A stretch of DNA of 36,476 nucleotides from Candidatus Binataceae bacterium (GCA_035508495.1 DATJMX010000018.1:1-36476); one strand, 5' to 3'; positions 8,204 to 18,929 are shown, counted from the first letter of the stretch. Notes: generated from the letters alone by a model not told the origin. A program made the numbers and translations.

Positions 8204-9364
8204 ATGGCGACCGATCTCAATATCGATGAAGTCGTGCGCGAGCGTTATTCGGCGGGCGCGGCGGCGCGCCAGGATGCGCTTTGCTGTCCGGTCAACTACG
8301 ATCCGCGCTATCTCGAAGTCATTCCCAGAGAAGTGCTCGAACGCGACTACGGATGCGGCGATCCAACGCCTTATCTTCAGCCCGGCGACACCGTGCTGGA
8401 TCTTGGCAGCGGCGGCGGCAAGGCTTGCTTCATCGCGGCGCAGATCGTTGGCGCGTCCGGCCGTGTGATTGGCGTTGACGTGAATCCCGAGATGCTCGCG
8501 TTGGCGCGGCGCAATGCGCCCGTCGTCGCGGACAAACTCGGGTTTGGCAATGTCGAATTCCTGCGCGGCCGTCTTGAAGATCTCTCGATCGACCTGGATC
8601 GCCTTGATGGGTGGCTGGCTACGAATCCCGTGAGCGGAGTTACACAGCTCGCGCGGATGGAAGATTTCATTGCCGCGCAGCGTCAGATGAAACCGCTCGT
8701 CGCCGCCGACAGCGTCGACGTGGTGGTCTCGAACTGCGTGCTCAACCTCGTTCGTGACGAGGACAAGCGCAAGGTCTTCGCCGAGGCGTTCCGCGTGCTG
8801 CGGCGCGGCGGCTGCGCTGTAATTTCCGATATCGTTGCCGACGAGCCAGTGCCGGTGCATCTGAAGAACGACCCCGAGTTGTGGAGCGGATGCGTTTCGG
8901 GCGCGCTCGAGCAGCATGACTTTCTCCGCGCCTTCGAAGATGCGGGCTTCTATGGAATCGAGATCCTTCATCGCGACGAAGCGTCGTGGCGGACCGTCGA
9001 GGGCATCGAGTTTCGCTCGCTGACGGTCCGCGCCTTCAAGGGCAAGCAGGGTCCCTGCCTCGACTGTAATCAGGCTGTCATCTATCGAGGGCCGTGGCGC
9101 AAGGTCGAGGACGACGACGGTCACACTCTGATGCGCGGGCAGTCGATGGCCGTGTGCGAGAAGACCTTCCGCCTCTACACGAGCGCACCATATCGCAACG
9201 ATATAATCCCTGTGCCGCCTCTCACTGCGGTCGCATCAGAGAACGCGCACGCCTTCGATTGCACGCGCGACACGGTTCGCAATCCCCGCGAAACCAAGGG
9301 CCTGGAGTATCGCGCGACCACTAGCGGCAGCGCCAACTGCTGCGGTCCGGACGGCTGTTGTTAG
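8204..9364 (+). CDS. arsM: Arsenite S-adenosylmethionine methyltransferase
   Basis: Methylates As(III) using S-adenosylmethionine, a detoxification reaction in the cytoplasm. The SAM-binding motif VLDLGSGGGKA is near residues 64-74, with VIGVDVN as motif II. The three As(III)-binding cysteines of the family are in the expected contexts: Cys51 in YGCGDP, Cys178 in SNCVLNL and Cys230 in SGCVSGAL. Cys27-Cys28 lie upstream. Beyond about residue 275 is a C-terminal domain with GPCLDC, ending in NCCGPDGCC, a paired-Cys tail like that of some algal and bacterial ArsM proteins. At 386 residues it is a long-form ArsM. No arsR, arsB or arsC is visible nearby. GAGGCGAGG lies a few bases before the ATG. 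Confidence 0.88.
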   Translation: MATDLNIDEVVRERYSAGAAARQDALCCPVNYDPRYLEVIPREVLERDYGCGDPTPYLQPGDTVLDLGSGGGKACFIAAQIVGASGRVIGVDVNPEMLALARRNAPVVADKLGFGNVEFLRGRLEDLSIDLDRLDGWLATNPVSGVTQLARMEDFIAAQRQMKPLVAADSVDVVVSNCVLNLVRDEDKRKVFAEAFRVLRRGGCAVISDIVADEPVPVHLKNDPELWSGCVSGALEQHDFLRAFEDAGFYGIEILHRDEASWRTVEGIEFRSLTVRAFKGKQGPCLDCNQAVIYRGPWRKVEDDDGHTLMRGQSMAVCEKTFRLYTSAPYRNDIIPVPPLTAVASENAHAFDCTRDTVRNPRETKGLEYRATTSGSANCCGPDGCC

Positions 9365-9416
9365 CCGCAAACCGGTGCTAGCGTCGCGATAGACAGCTTG
9401 TTGAAGGGGAATCACC

Positions 9417-9584
9417 ATGAGCAGACTCTCAGTGAGCGTAATCGCTTTGGGAATGCTGTTCGCCGCGGGATGCAGCTCGCAGCAGATGCAGGCGCTTCAG
9501 GACAAGTGCAATTCCGGTGACAAGTCGGCGTGCTCGCAAATCCAGTCAGGCGGGGTGAACATGCCCATGCCGCGCTCGGGTTGA
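9417..9584 (+). CDS. Small lipoprotein, 55 residues
   Basis: This short gene starts at ATG 9417 with a GAAGGGGA ribosome site 6 bases upstream and stops at TGA 9582-9584. The protein begins MSRLSVSVIALGMLFAAGCS: a textbook lipoprotein signal with the lipobox FAAGC and lipidated Cys19. The mature part is only about 36 residues and includes two more cysteines (Cys31, Cys39) eight residues apart, which could form a disulfide. Function is unknown. It sits between arsM and rlmN on the same strand, 52 bases after arsM. Confidence 0.72.
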   Translation: MSRLSVSVIALGMLFAAGCSSQQMQALQDKCNSGDKSACSQIQSGGVNMPMPRSG

Positions 9585-9661
9585 TCGCCGCAACGGGAGC
9601 GTCGAGCCGACGACCTGACCCCACCTTTCTCGCGGGGCGGGTTTCGATAGAATAATCGGTC

Positions 9662-10726
9662 GTGGAACTTGCCACCCAAACGGGAGCGACCGAGTCTCGC
9701 GACCTTCGCGATGCGACGCTTGAAGAGCTTGAGCGAATCGTCGCCGACGGGGGAGAGCGCCCCTTCCGCGCCAGACAGATTGCTCGCTGGCTGTTCCAGT
9801 CTCGCGTCGAGTCCTTCGATGCGATGAGCGACGTTCCGGCCGGGCTTCGTGAATATCTAAAGGTTCACTTTAAGATTGGCGGTGCGGCCGTCGCGCACGT
9901 GGCGCGCGCCACCGACGGTACGCGCAAGCTGCTCATCCGTCTCGAAGACGGCGAGGAAATCGAGACCGTCATCATCCCGACCGACAAGCGCATCACGCTT
10001 TGTATATCCAGCCAGGCGGGATGTGCGATGGCGTGCGAGTTCTGCGCGACGGCGCGCATGGGACTGCATCGGAATCTCACCGCGGGCGAGATCGTCGCGC
10101 AAATTTTCGCGGCGCGGCGCGAGCTTGGTTTCGACGAGGAGTTGACCAACTACGTTTTCATGGGCATGGGCGAGCCGCTCGCCAACTATCCGCGCCTCAT
10201 CAAGACGCTCCGCATCATGACCGCGGAGTGGGGCATGGGTATCTCGACGCGACGCATCACGGTCTCGACCGTCGGACTTATCCCGATGATGGAGAAGCTG
10301 GCCGCGGAGATTCCCGTGAATATCGCGGTGTCGCTGCACGCGACGACCAACGAGATGCGCGATCGGCTCGCGCCGATCAATAAACGCTACCCGCTCGAGC
10401 AGCTTATCGATTCGTGCAAACGGCTGCCGATTCGGCGCCGCGATCGGATCACCTTCGAGTATGTGATGCTCGCCGGCGTGAACGACGGCGCCGCCGATGC
10501 GAAGCGGCTCGTCAAGCTGCTCGCGCCGTTGCGTGCCAAGGTCAACCTTATTTTCTTCAATCCGTTTGCAGGATCGGATTTGGGCGCCAGTTCGCGTGCG
10601 TCAGTCGAGGCCTTTCAAGCCATCCTTCAGAACGGTAATTTGACCGCTACAATTCGCGAGAGCCGGGGACTCGATATCGCGGCGGCGTGTGGCCAGCTTT
10701 ACGCCGAACAGCATCGCGCAGCGTGA
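9662..10726 (+). CDS. rlmN: Dual-specificity RNA methyltransferase RlmN (23S rRNA A2503 / tRNA A37)
   Basis: A radical SAM enzyme that makes 2-methyladenosine in 23S rRNA and certain tRNAs. The cluster motif is Cys121-X3-Cys125-X2-Cys128 in the stretch GCAMACEFCATARMG. Cys343, in DIAAACGQL near the C-terminus, matches the methyl-carrying cysteine of E. coli RlmN (Cys355), and Cys114, seven residues before the cluster, matches E. coli Cys118. GMGEPLANY is the SAM-binding GGE-like motif. At 354 residues the length is normal. The annotated start is GTG at 9662 without a clear Shine-Dalgarno, so the exact N-terminus is less certain. Confidence 0.95.
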   Translation: MELATQTGATESRDLRDATLEELERIVADGGERPFRARQIARWLFQSRVESFDAMSDVPAGLREYLKVHFKIGGAAVAHVARATDGTRKLLIRLEDGEEIETVIIPTDKRITLCISSQAGCAMACEFCATARMGLHRNLTAGEIVAQIFAARRELGFDEELTNYVFMGMGEPLANYPRLIKTLRIMTAEWGMGISTRRITVSTVGLIPMMEKLAAEIPVNIAVSLHATTNEMRDRLAPINKRYPLEQLIDSCKRLPIRRRDRITFEYVMLAGVNDGAADAKRLVKLLAPLRAKVNLIFFNPFAGSDLGASSRASVEAFQAILQNGNLTATIRESRGLDIAAACGQLYAEQHRAA

Positions 10727-10764
10727 ACGCGGCGGCGTGCACAAAACATTGAGTCGGAGTGTAG

Positions 10765-11628
10765 ATGGGACAGAACGTACTCGGGGTCATCGGGGGCAGT
10801 GGCTTTTACCAGATGCCGGGGCTCGACAAAGTCGAGCTTATGGAGCTGGAGACGCCCTTCGGGCGGCCGTCCGATCCTTTCTACCAGGGACGCATCGGCG
10901 ATATCGAAGTCGTGTTCCTCGCACGCCACGGCCGCGGCCATCGCGTGCTGCCATCTGAGATCAACTTCCGCGCGAACGTCTTTGGCATGAAGCAGCTCGG
11001 CGTGACGCATCTGCTCTCGGTCTCGACCGCGGGCAGCCTCAAAGAAGAGATCAGACCGGGAGAGCTGGTGGTTCCCGATCAGTTCATCGATCGAACATTC
11101 AAACGGCCCGAGACGTTTTTCGGCGACGGGATCGTCGTCCACGTCTCGCTTGCCGATCCCACCTGCCCCCATCTTGCGCGGAACGTCGCCGAGGCGGCGG
11201 CCTCGACGGGCGCGACCGTTCATCGCGGCGGCACTTACCTCTGCATCGAAGGCCCGCAGTTCTCGACGCGGGCTGAATCGCGGCTGTATCGGCAGTTCGG
11301 CGCCGACGTAATCAGTATGACTGCGATGCAGGAGGCGCGGCTCGCGCGCGAAGCTGAGATCTGTTACGCGACGCTGGTTCTGGTCACCGACTATGACTGC
11401 TGGCACGAATCGGTCGCGGCGGTTGACATCGGCGAAATCCTGCGCGTGATGAAACAGAACGTAGAGAAAGCGCAGCGCTCAGTTTCGGGCCTCGCGCATG
11501 CGCTACAGAACCAGTCACGCACCTGCGCCTGCGCGAACGCGCTCAAGGGCACGATCATCACCGATCCCGCGCAGATCCCGCACAAGCTCAAAGAGGATTT
11601 GCGTCCTCTCGTCGGCAAATACCTGTGA
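10765..11628 (+). CDS. mtnP: S-methyl-5'-thioadenosine phosphorylase
   Basis: Cleaves 5'-methylthioadenosine with phosphate to adenine and methylthioribose 1-phosphate, in methionine salvage. The family marks are VIGGSGFY at the start, LARHGRGHR (phosphate binding), STAGSLKEE, CIEGPQFSTRAES and the MTAP-type MTAMQEARLAREAEICYA rather than the purine nucleoside phosphorylase version. Later comes VTDYDCW, characteristic of MTAPs. At 287 residues it is of normal length. GGAG lies 5 bases before the ATG. A PfkB kinase gene follows after 22 bases, suggesting a small nucleoside-salvage unit; no mtnA or mtnK is visible. Confidence 0.92.
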   Translation: MGQNVLGVIGGSGFYQMPGLDKVELMELETPFGRPSDPFYQGRIGDIEVVFLARHGRGHRVLPSEINFRANVFGMKQLGVTHLLSVSTAGSLKEEIRPGELVVPDQFIDRTFKRPETFFGDGIVVHVSLADPTCPHLARNVAEAAASTGATVHRGGTYLCIEGPQFSTRAESRLYRQFGADVISMTAMQEARLAREAEICYATLVLVTDYDCWHESVAAVDIGEILRVMKQNVEKAQRSVSGLAHALQNQSRTCACANALKGTIITDPAQIPHKLKEDLRPLVGKYL

Positions 11629-11650
11629 TTTACGAGGCGAGCATTTCCAG

Positions 11651-12574
11651 ATGAGTATCGTAGTTGTTGGATCGGTCGCGTACGACACGCTCGAGACGAC
11701 GGAGGGCAGCGCGCCCGACGTCCTCGGCGGCTCGGCGAGCTACTTTTCGGTCGCGGCGCGTTTCTTTGCGCCGGTGAGCATCGTCGCCGTCGTCGGCAAC
11801 GATTTCCGTCCCGAGGACCGTAGGATTTACACCGATCGCGGAATCGACGTGCGCGGACTCGAGCAGAAGGACGGCCCGACCTTTCGATGGCACGGGCGCT
11901 ATCACGAGGACATGAACAAGCGCGACACGATCAAGCTCGCGCTCAACGTGTTCGAAGGATTCTCGCCGAGCCTGCTGCCCGACCAGCGGCGATGCGACTA
12001 CCTGTTCCTTGCCAACATCTCGCCCGAGCTGCAAACCCGCGTGCTCGAGCAGGTGATGAGCCCCAAGCTCGTCGCCGGCGACACCATGAATCACTGGATC
12101 GATGAGCGCCGCGACGATCTGATCGCGATGCTCCCGCGCATCGACATCCTGACGCTCAATGACGAAGAAGCGCGCATGCTTTCGGGCGAGAGCAACCTGG
12201 TCAAAGCCGCGCGCGGCATTATCAAGATGGGAACGCGCACCGTGCTCATCAAGCGCGGCGAGTACGGCGTGCTCCAGTTCAGCAAAGAAGGGATGTTCGC
12301 GGTGCCGGCCTATCCGCTCGAAGAAGTGATAGATCCAACCGGCGCTGGCGACACCTTTGCCGGCGGCATGATGGGCTTTCTCGCGCGCAACGGACGCGTC
12401 ACGGAGTCCGCATTGCGCACGGCGGTCGTTTACGGCAGCGTGCTCGCGTCATTCGTCGTCGAGGACTTCGGCCTGCGGCGCCTCGAGCGGCTTTCGTGGG
12501 ACGAAATCGACAACCGCTATCGCGCATTCATCGAACTTACCGACTCGCATCATTCGAAATGGATCTCTCAGTAG
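11651..12574 (+). CDS. PfkB-family carbohydrate or nucleoside kinase
   Basis: A ribokinase-like ATP-dependent kinase of 307 residues. It opens MSIVVVGSVAYDTLET, has LGGSASYFSVAA near residue 25 (the substrate lid region) and ends with the DPTGAGDTFAGG signature that holds the catalytic Asp and anion hole. The start ATG 11651 was preferred over upstream in-frame starts because those overlap mtnP, and because the Rossmann-like first strand begins right at this methionine. GAGGCGAG is just upstream. The substrate is unknown; the position after mtnP suggests a ribose or nucleoside compound, but this is inference. Its end overlaps the following glycosyltransferase by 16 bases. Confidence 0.85.
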   Translation: MSIVVVGSVAYDTLETTEGSAPDVLGGSASYFSVAARFFAPVSIVAVVGNDFRPEDRRIYTDRGIDVRGLEQKDGPTFRWHGRYHEDMNKRDTIKLALNVFEGFSPSLLPDQRRCDYLFLANISPELQTRVLEQVMSPKLVAGDTMNHWIDERRDDLIAMLPRIDILTLNDEEARMLSGESNLVKAARGIIKMGTRTVLIKRGEYGVLQFSKEGMFAVPAYPLEEVIDPTGAGDTFAGGMMGFLARNGRVTESALRTAVVYGSVLASFVVEDFGLRRLERLSWDEIDNRYRAFIELTDSHHSKWISQ

Positions 12575-13497
12575 TCGTTCCGCTCTACAACGAGCGGGAT
12601 AATCTTGTTCCGCTGCACGAGGAGTTGACGCGCTCGCTGCGCAAGCTCGGCCGCTCCTTCGAGGTTATCTACGTCGATGACGGTAGCGTCGACGGCGGTA
12701 TCGAGGAGCTGCGCAAGATTCGCGCGAGCGATCCGTCGGTGCACGTCGTCCGCCTCGCCCGCAATTCGGGGCAGACCGCCGCGATGTCGTGCGGATTCAA
12801 TCGCGCGCGCGGCGACGTGATCGTCGCGATGGACGCGGACATGCAGAATAATCCCGACGACATCCCGCTGCTGCTCGCCAAGATCGGCGAAGGCTACGAC
12901 ATCGTCAGCGGATGGCGCACCGAGCGCTGGCAGGACGAAAAGCTGACGCGCCGCATGCCCTCGATGGCGGCCAACTGGCTCATCTCGACGATCACCGGCA
13001 TCGAGCTGCACGACTACGGATGCACCTTCAAGGCGTATCGGCGCGAAGTCGCGCAGGGGCTCAAGCTCTACGGCGAGATGCATCGCTTCGTTCCCGCGAT
13101 CGCGGCGGAGCAGGGCGCGCGTGTCACCGAGGTCCCGATCAGCTTTCGTCCGCGTCATGCCGGTACGTCGAAGTACGGGCTGTGGCGAATCGTGCGCACG
13201 CTGCTCGATCTGATCACGGTCAAGTTTCTGTCGGTCTATTCGACGGCGCCGATCCAGGTCTTCGGCTTGATTGGCTTAATTCTCAGCGGCATCGGCGGAT
13301 TGTGGACGCTGATGCTGGTGATGGAAAAGCTTCTGCTTGGCGCCGAGCTCGGCAAACGTCCGGCGCTGTTGCTCTCGGTTCTTCTGATCGTCGTCGGCGT
13401 TCAGTTCATCAGCTTCGGGCTGCTCGGCGAGATGCTGGCGCGGACGTATCACGAATCGCAGGGCAAACCTATCTATCTCGTTAAAGAGGAGTTCTAG
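12559..13497 (+). CDS. Polyprenyl-phosphate glycosyltransferase, GT2 family (DPM1/GtrB type)
   Basis: Transfers a sugar from a nucleotide sugar to a lipid phosphate carrier at the inner membrane. The GT-A domain begins MDLSVVVPLYNERDNL, with VDDGS (Asp40, Asp41) and the metal site Asp92-Ala-Asp94 in MDADMQNNP. RPRHAGTSKYG near residue 205 is typical of the polyprenyl-phosphate GT2 group. Two hydrophobic segments, about 234-260 and 269-294, are the usual C-terminal membrane hairpin. Start ATG 12559 lies inside the end of the kinase gene; an upstream in-frame start would add 21 non-homologous-looking residues. The donor sugar is unknown; ugd and galE-like genes follow directly. Confidence 0.9.
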   Translation: MDLSVVVPLYNERDNLVPLHEELTRSLRKLGRSFEVIYVDDGSVDGGIEELRKIRASDPSVHVVRLARNSGQTAAMSCGFNRARGDVIVAMDADMQNNPDDIPLLLAKIGEGYDIVSGWRTERWQDEKLTRRMPSMAANWLISTITGIELHDYGCTFKAYRREVAQGLKLYGEMHRFVPAIAAEQGARVTEVPISFRPRHAGTSKYGLWRIVRTLLDLITVKFLSVYSTAPIQVFGLIGLILSGIGGLWTLMLVMEKLLLGAELGKRPALLLSVLLIVVGVQFISFGLLGEMLARTYHESQGKPIYLVKEEF

Positions 13498-13506
13498 GAA
13501 CATCCA

Positions 13507-14823
13507 ATGAATATAGCGGTCATCGGCAGCGGCTATGTCGGCCTGGTCAGCGGCACCTGCTACTCCGAGAGCGGCAACGAAGTCATCTGCGTCGATATCG
13601 ATCCAAAGCGAATCGCGGGCCTGGTCGAAGGCAAGGTTCCGATCTACGAACCCGGCCTCGAAGAGCTGGTGCGCCGCAACACCGGTGAGCATCGCCTCAG
13701 CTTCACAACCGACACGCCGAGCGCGGTTGCGCAATCGATGGTCTCGTTTATCGCCGTCGGTACTCCCATGAGCGCCTCAGGCGCCGCCGATCTGTCGGGC
13801 GTTTTCAAAGCCGCCGAGGATGTCGCCAAGGCCGTCACCGGTTATCACGTGATCGTCGTGAAGAGCACCGTGCCGGTCGGCACCAACGATCGCGTGCGCG
13901 AGATCGTCGCGCGTCACGCCAAGCATCAGGTGGATGTCTGCTCGGTTCCTGAATTTTTGAAGGAAGGCTCTGCGATCGAGGATTTCATGCGGCCCGATCG
14001 AATCGTGATCGGCAGCCTGAGCGACCGGGCCACCGCGATCTTGAAGGAAATCCACGCGCCGTTCGTGCGCACCGACAATCCGATCCTGGTGATGGATCCG
14101 AAGTCGGCGGAGCTGACGAAGTACGCCTCCAATGCGATGCTCGCGCTGCGCATCTCGTTCATCAACGAGATGGCAAACCTGTGCGATGCGGTGGGCGCCG
14201 ATATCACCTCGGTGCGACGCGGCCTCGGCTCGGATAGGCGGATCGGATCGTCGTTCCTATTCCCGGGCGTTGGCTACGGCGGCTCCTGCTTCCCAAAGGA
14301 CGTGCAGGCGCTGGTCCATACTGCGGCAGAGCACAATCTCGATTTCGCCCTGCTGCGCGCCGCTGAATCAGTGAACGGGCGCCAGAAACAATTGCTGCCC
14401 AAGCGCGTGAAGCAGCATTTCGGCGCCGATCTGACGGGCAAAACGTTCGCGCTGTGGGGGTTGGCATTCAAGCCGCGCACCGACGATATGCGCGAGGCAC
14501 CGTCGCTGGTCGTGATCGAGGAATTGCTCGCGGCAGGCGCGAACTGCCAGGTGCACGATCCCGAGGCGCTCGAGAACACCCGTAGAATGGTCGGCGACCG
14601 CGACGGCCGAATCACGTATCATCGAATTAACTACGAGGCTCTGAAGGGCGCCGACGCGCTGCTCATCCTCACCGAATGGAACGAGTTCCGCCATCCGAAT
14701 TTCCAGCGAATCAAGAGCGAGCTCAAACAGCCAGTGATATTCGACGGCCGCAACCTGTATGATCCTGATCTGATGAAGGCTCTCGACATCAATTACTACT
14801 CGATTGGCCGCAAGCCGGTCTGA
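13507..14823 (+). CDS. ugd: UDP-glucose 6-dehydrogenase
   Basis: Oxidises UDP-glucose to UDP-glucuronate with two NAD+. The Rossmann motif is GSGYVG (residues 7-12). VKSTVPVGT, VPEFLKEGSAIEDFMRPDRIVIG and KYASNAMLALRISFINE (catalytic Lys and Asn region) are conserved. FPGVGYGGSCFPKDV contains Cys261, the catalytic nucleophile. At 438 residues the length is standard. It lies 9 bases after the glycosyltransferase and 12 bases before the epimerase. UDP-mannose or other UDP/GDP-sugar dehydrogenases are alternatives, but the SCFPKDV and EGSAIEDF contexts favour Ugd. Confidence 0.92.
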   Translation: MNIAVIGSGYVGLVSGTCYSESGNEVICVDIDPKRIAGLVEGKVPIYEPGLEELVRRNTGEHRLSFTTDTPSAVAQSMVSFIAVGTPMSASGAADLSGVFKAAEDVAKAVTGYHVIVVKSTVPVGTNDRVREIVARHAKHQVDVCSVPEFLKEGSAIEDFMRPDRIVIGSLSDRATAILKEIHAPFVRTDNPILVMDPKSAELTKYASNAMLALRISFINEMANLCDAVGADITSVRRGLGSDRRIGSSFLFPGVGYGGSCFPKDVQALVHTAAEHNLDFALLRAAESVNGRQKQLLPKRVKQHFGADLTGKTFALWGLAFKPRTDDMREAPSLVVIEELLAAGANCQVHDPEALENTRRMVGDRDGRITYHRINYEALKGADALLILTEWNEFRHPNFQRIKSELKQPVIFDGRNLYDPDLMKALDINYYSIGRKPV

Positions 14824-14835
14824 GCCCAACCAACG

Positions 14836-15774
14836 ATGCGAATACTGGTAACAGGCGGGGCCGGATTTATCGGCTCCAACACGGTCGACGCGCTCGTCGC
14901 GCAGGACGCCGGCGAGATCTCGATCCTCGACGATCTGTCGGCGGGCAAACAGCATCAGGTGAATCCGAGGGCTGCGTTTTTCAAGGTCGATCTGCGCGAA
15001 GCCGCGGGAGTGAAGGGCGTCATCGAGAAGGTTAAGCCCGAGGTGATCATTCATCTCGCGGCGCAGATGGACGTGCGGCGCTCGGTTGCCGATCCGGCGT
15101 TCGACGCGCAGGTGAATATCGTCGGCTTCCTCAACATGATCGAAGTCGCGCGGCAGAACGGTCTGAAGCGCGTGATCTTCTCCTCGACCGGCGGCGCGAT
15201 CTATGGCGAGCAGGATCAGTTTCCCTGCGACGAGGAGCATCCGCGCCGGCCGATCAGTCCCTACGGAATCGCCAAGCTCGCTACCGAGGCCTACCTGTTC
15301 TTTTACAAGAACGAGTACGGCATCGATTACACGGCGCTGCGCTACGGCAATGTATATGGCCCACGCCAGGATCCGCACGGTGAGGCGGGCGTGGTCGCGA
15401 TTTTTTGCGGGCGGATCCTCGACAAGAAGCCCGTGACTATCTTCGGCGATGGCAAGCAGACGCGCGACTATGTCTTCGTCGGCGACGTCGTCCGCGCCAA
15501 TCTCGCGGCGCTCAGGAGCAACGCTTCGGGCGCATTCAACGTCGGCACGGGGATCGAAAGCGACGTGAACGTGCTCTATGAAACGCTCGCGTCGATCGCG
15601 GATTTTCCGGCCAAGGCCGAATACGGCCCGGCGCGGCCCGGTGAGCAGCGGCGCTCGGTGATCTCTCCGGCCAAGGCTGCGCAGGTGCTCGGATGGCGTC
15701 CGGAAAAGAAGCTCGCCGACGGTCTCGCCGAGACCTTCAAGTATTTCAAGGAACAGCGGACCCGCTCGGGGTGA
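14836..15774 (+). CDS. NAD-dependent sugar epimerase, UDP-glucose 4-epimerase-like
   Basis: An extended short-chain dehydrogenase of 312 residues. GGAGFIGS (7-14) binds [11 protein letters not shown] holds the Ser/Thr, and Tyr143-X3-Lys147 in PYGIAKLA is the catalytic pair. [12 protein letters not shown] and the C-terminal [13 protein letters not shown] segment are typical of the GalE-like group found in bacteria and archaea. UDP-glucose/galactose epimerisation is the likely reaction. UDP-glucuronate epimerase or decarboxylase is possible given the adjacent ugd. lepA starts 1 base after the stop codon. Confidence 0.85.
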   Translation: MRILVTGGAGFIGSNTVDALVAQDAGEISILDDLSAGKQHQVNPRAAFFKVDLREAAGVKGVIEKVKPEVIIHLAAQMDVRRSVADPAFDAQVNIVGFLNMIEVARQNGLKRVIFSSTGGAIYGEQDQFPCDEEHPRRPISPYGIAKLATEAYLFFYKNEYGIDYTALRYGNVYGPRQDPHGEAGVVAIFCGRILDKKPVTIFGDGKQTRDYVFVGDVVRANLAALRSNASGAFNVGTGIESDVNVLYETLASIADFPAKAEYGPARPGEQRRSVISPAKAAQVLGWRPEKKLADGLAETFKYFKEQRTRSG

Positions 15775-15775
15775 A

Positions 15776-17578
<1,803 letters not shown>

Positions 17579-17581
17579 CCG

Positions 17582-18301
17582 ATGGCGCAACCGGCCCGTG
17601 ACGTTAACAAGAGTTCCTTGTCCGGAACGCGCCCGCCACTTGGCTCACCGGCGCCGCACAAGTCGGTTATCCGCGAATACGGCGAGGCAATGGGTATCGC
17701 GCTCGTCCTCGCGATCGTCATCCGCACCTTCTTCGTCCAGGCGTACAAGATTCCCTCGGGCTCGATGGAGCCGACGCTGCTGGTCGGCGACCACATACTT
17801 GTCAACAAGATCATCTACGGCCTGCGGATGCCTGATTCGTTGTTTGGCGTGCAAATCCCGGGGCTCCCTTACGGGAAATATCTTTTCCATCTCGAGCCCG
17901 TGCATCGCGGAGATGTCGTCGTGTTCGTGTTCCCGCCCGACCCGACCAAGGACTTCATCAAACGTGTTATCGGCCTTGCGGGCGATACGATCCAGGTGAA
18001 AAACGGCGCTGTATGGCTCAACGGAGAGCCGATGCCCGATCCGCATGCGCATTTCGAAGTCGCGGCCGGCGACCGATCGGACGTCTCGCCGCGCGACAAT
18101 TTCGGCCCCATCACCGTCCCGCCCGGCAAGCTCTTCATGATGGGCGATAATCGCGACCGCAGTTACGACAGCCGCTTCTGGGGATTCGTCGATGATGATG
18201 AGGTTGAAGGCAAGGCCATGATCATTTACTGGTCTTGGGACAGCGATGGCACCAGCCTGATTCCGATTCGATGGAACAGGTTCGGGATGCTGGTGCGTTA
18301 G
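17582..18301 (+). CDS. lepB: Signal peptidase I
   Basis: Cleaves signal peptides from exported proteins at the outer face of the inner membrane. One N-terminal membrane segment spans about residues 36-55. The catalytic Ser61 is in IPSGSMEPTL and the general-base Lys127 in FIKRVIGLAGD. PPGKLFMMGDNRDRSYDSRFWG (boxes D/E) follows near residue 180. At 239 residues it is a short, typical form. The gene is 3 bases after lepA, and a coiled-coil gene follows after 15 bases. Confidence 0.96.
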   Translation: MAQPARDVNKSSLSGTRPPLGSPAPHKSVIREYGEAMGIALVLAIVIRTFFVQAYKIPSGSMEPTLLVGDHILVNKIIYGLRMPDSLFGVQIPGLPYGKYLFHLEPVHRGDVVVFVFPPDPTKDFIKRVIGLAGDTIQVKNGAVWLNGEPMPDPHAHFEVAAGDRSDVSPRDNFGPITVPPGKLFMMGDNRDRSYDSRFWGFVDDDEVEGKAMIIYWSWDSDGTSLIPIRWNRFGMLVR

Positions 18302-18316
18302 GCGAGGGGAGATCAC

Positions 18317-18880
18317 GTGGCTGACGAGGCGGTAACCAAGATCGGAACGATCCTCGAGGAACTCGGCGCGCGCTTTGAGCTGGTGGTCGAAGCGGTCACC
18401 GGATTCGGCGGGCGCGTCGATGCCCTGCGCACGGAACTGTTCGGGCAATTCGCCGAAGTTGGCGGGCAGGTGCGGTTCCTTTCCGAGCAGATTGCGGAGA
18501 ATCGCAAAGGTATCACTATTGTTCGCGAGGACCTGGGCGCCGAGATCATTCGTATCGGCGAGGCGCTCGGCAAAGCGCGCGTGGAGATCCGGGAGAACCT
18601 CGCGGCGCTGCGCGATCAGATCGGCACGCCAGCCGAAGCTCCCGTGGCAGACGGCGCCATGCTCCACGCCGAGCTCGCCGACACGACCAAAGTCATCAAG
18701 CGCGAGATCGCATCGTCAGCGGAATCATCCGCCAAGAAGCTCGCCGCGGAACTGAAAACGACGAACAAAGCACTCGCTGATCTCGCGCGCAAATTCGAGC
18801 GCTTCGACGATCGAATCACTGTCGCAACGCGCGACCAGGACCAGCGCCTGCGCAAGCTCGAACGCAAACGCGCAAGTTGA
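18317..18880 (+). CDS. Predicted coiled-coil protein of unknown function
   Basis: The 187-residue protein has no signal peptide or membrane segment. It is almost entirely charged and Ala/Leu-rich with heptad-like spacing (for example LEELGARFELVVEAV and IRIGEALGKARVEIRENL), and a second helical part ends KRKRAS-like basic (RKLERKRAS). This composition predicts long alpha-helical coiled coils, but no family is recognised. GTG at 18317 follows GAGGGGAG with a short gap. It lies 15 bases after lepB, so it may be the last gene of that operon; the pyr promoter lies just after its stop. Confidence 0.7.
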   Translation: MADEAVTKIGTILEELGARFELVVEAVTGFGGRVDALRTELFGQFAEVGGQVRFLSEQIAENRKGITIVREDLGAEIIRIGEALGKARVEIRENLAALRDQIGTPAEAPVADGAMLHAELADTTKVIKREIASSAESSAKKLAAELKTTNKALADLARKFERFDDRITVATRDQDQRLRKLERKRAS

Positions 18881-18894
18881 TTTGTTCCGCCCGC

Positions 18895-18923
18895 TTGATC
18901 CATCTCAGGCGCGGCGATAAATA
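18895..18923 (+). promoter_or_regulatory. Candidate promoter of the pyrimidine operon
   Basis: TTGATC at 18895-18900 and TAAATA at 18918-18923 are 17 bases apart, a good sigma70-type match. Transcription would start near 18930, right where the PyrR-type hairpin begins, so the hairpin would be at the 5' end of the message. The coincidence of these positions supports the assignment. Confidence 0.55.
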
Positions 18924-18929
18924 CTGATC

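Noticed and set aside
11498..11650. Upstream extension of the PfkB kinase gene
   Set aside because: It would overlap the end of mtnP out of frame and adds Arg/Ser-rich residues with no homology; the kinase fold begins at 11651.
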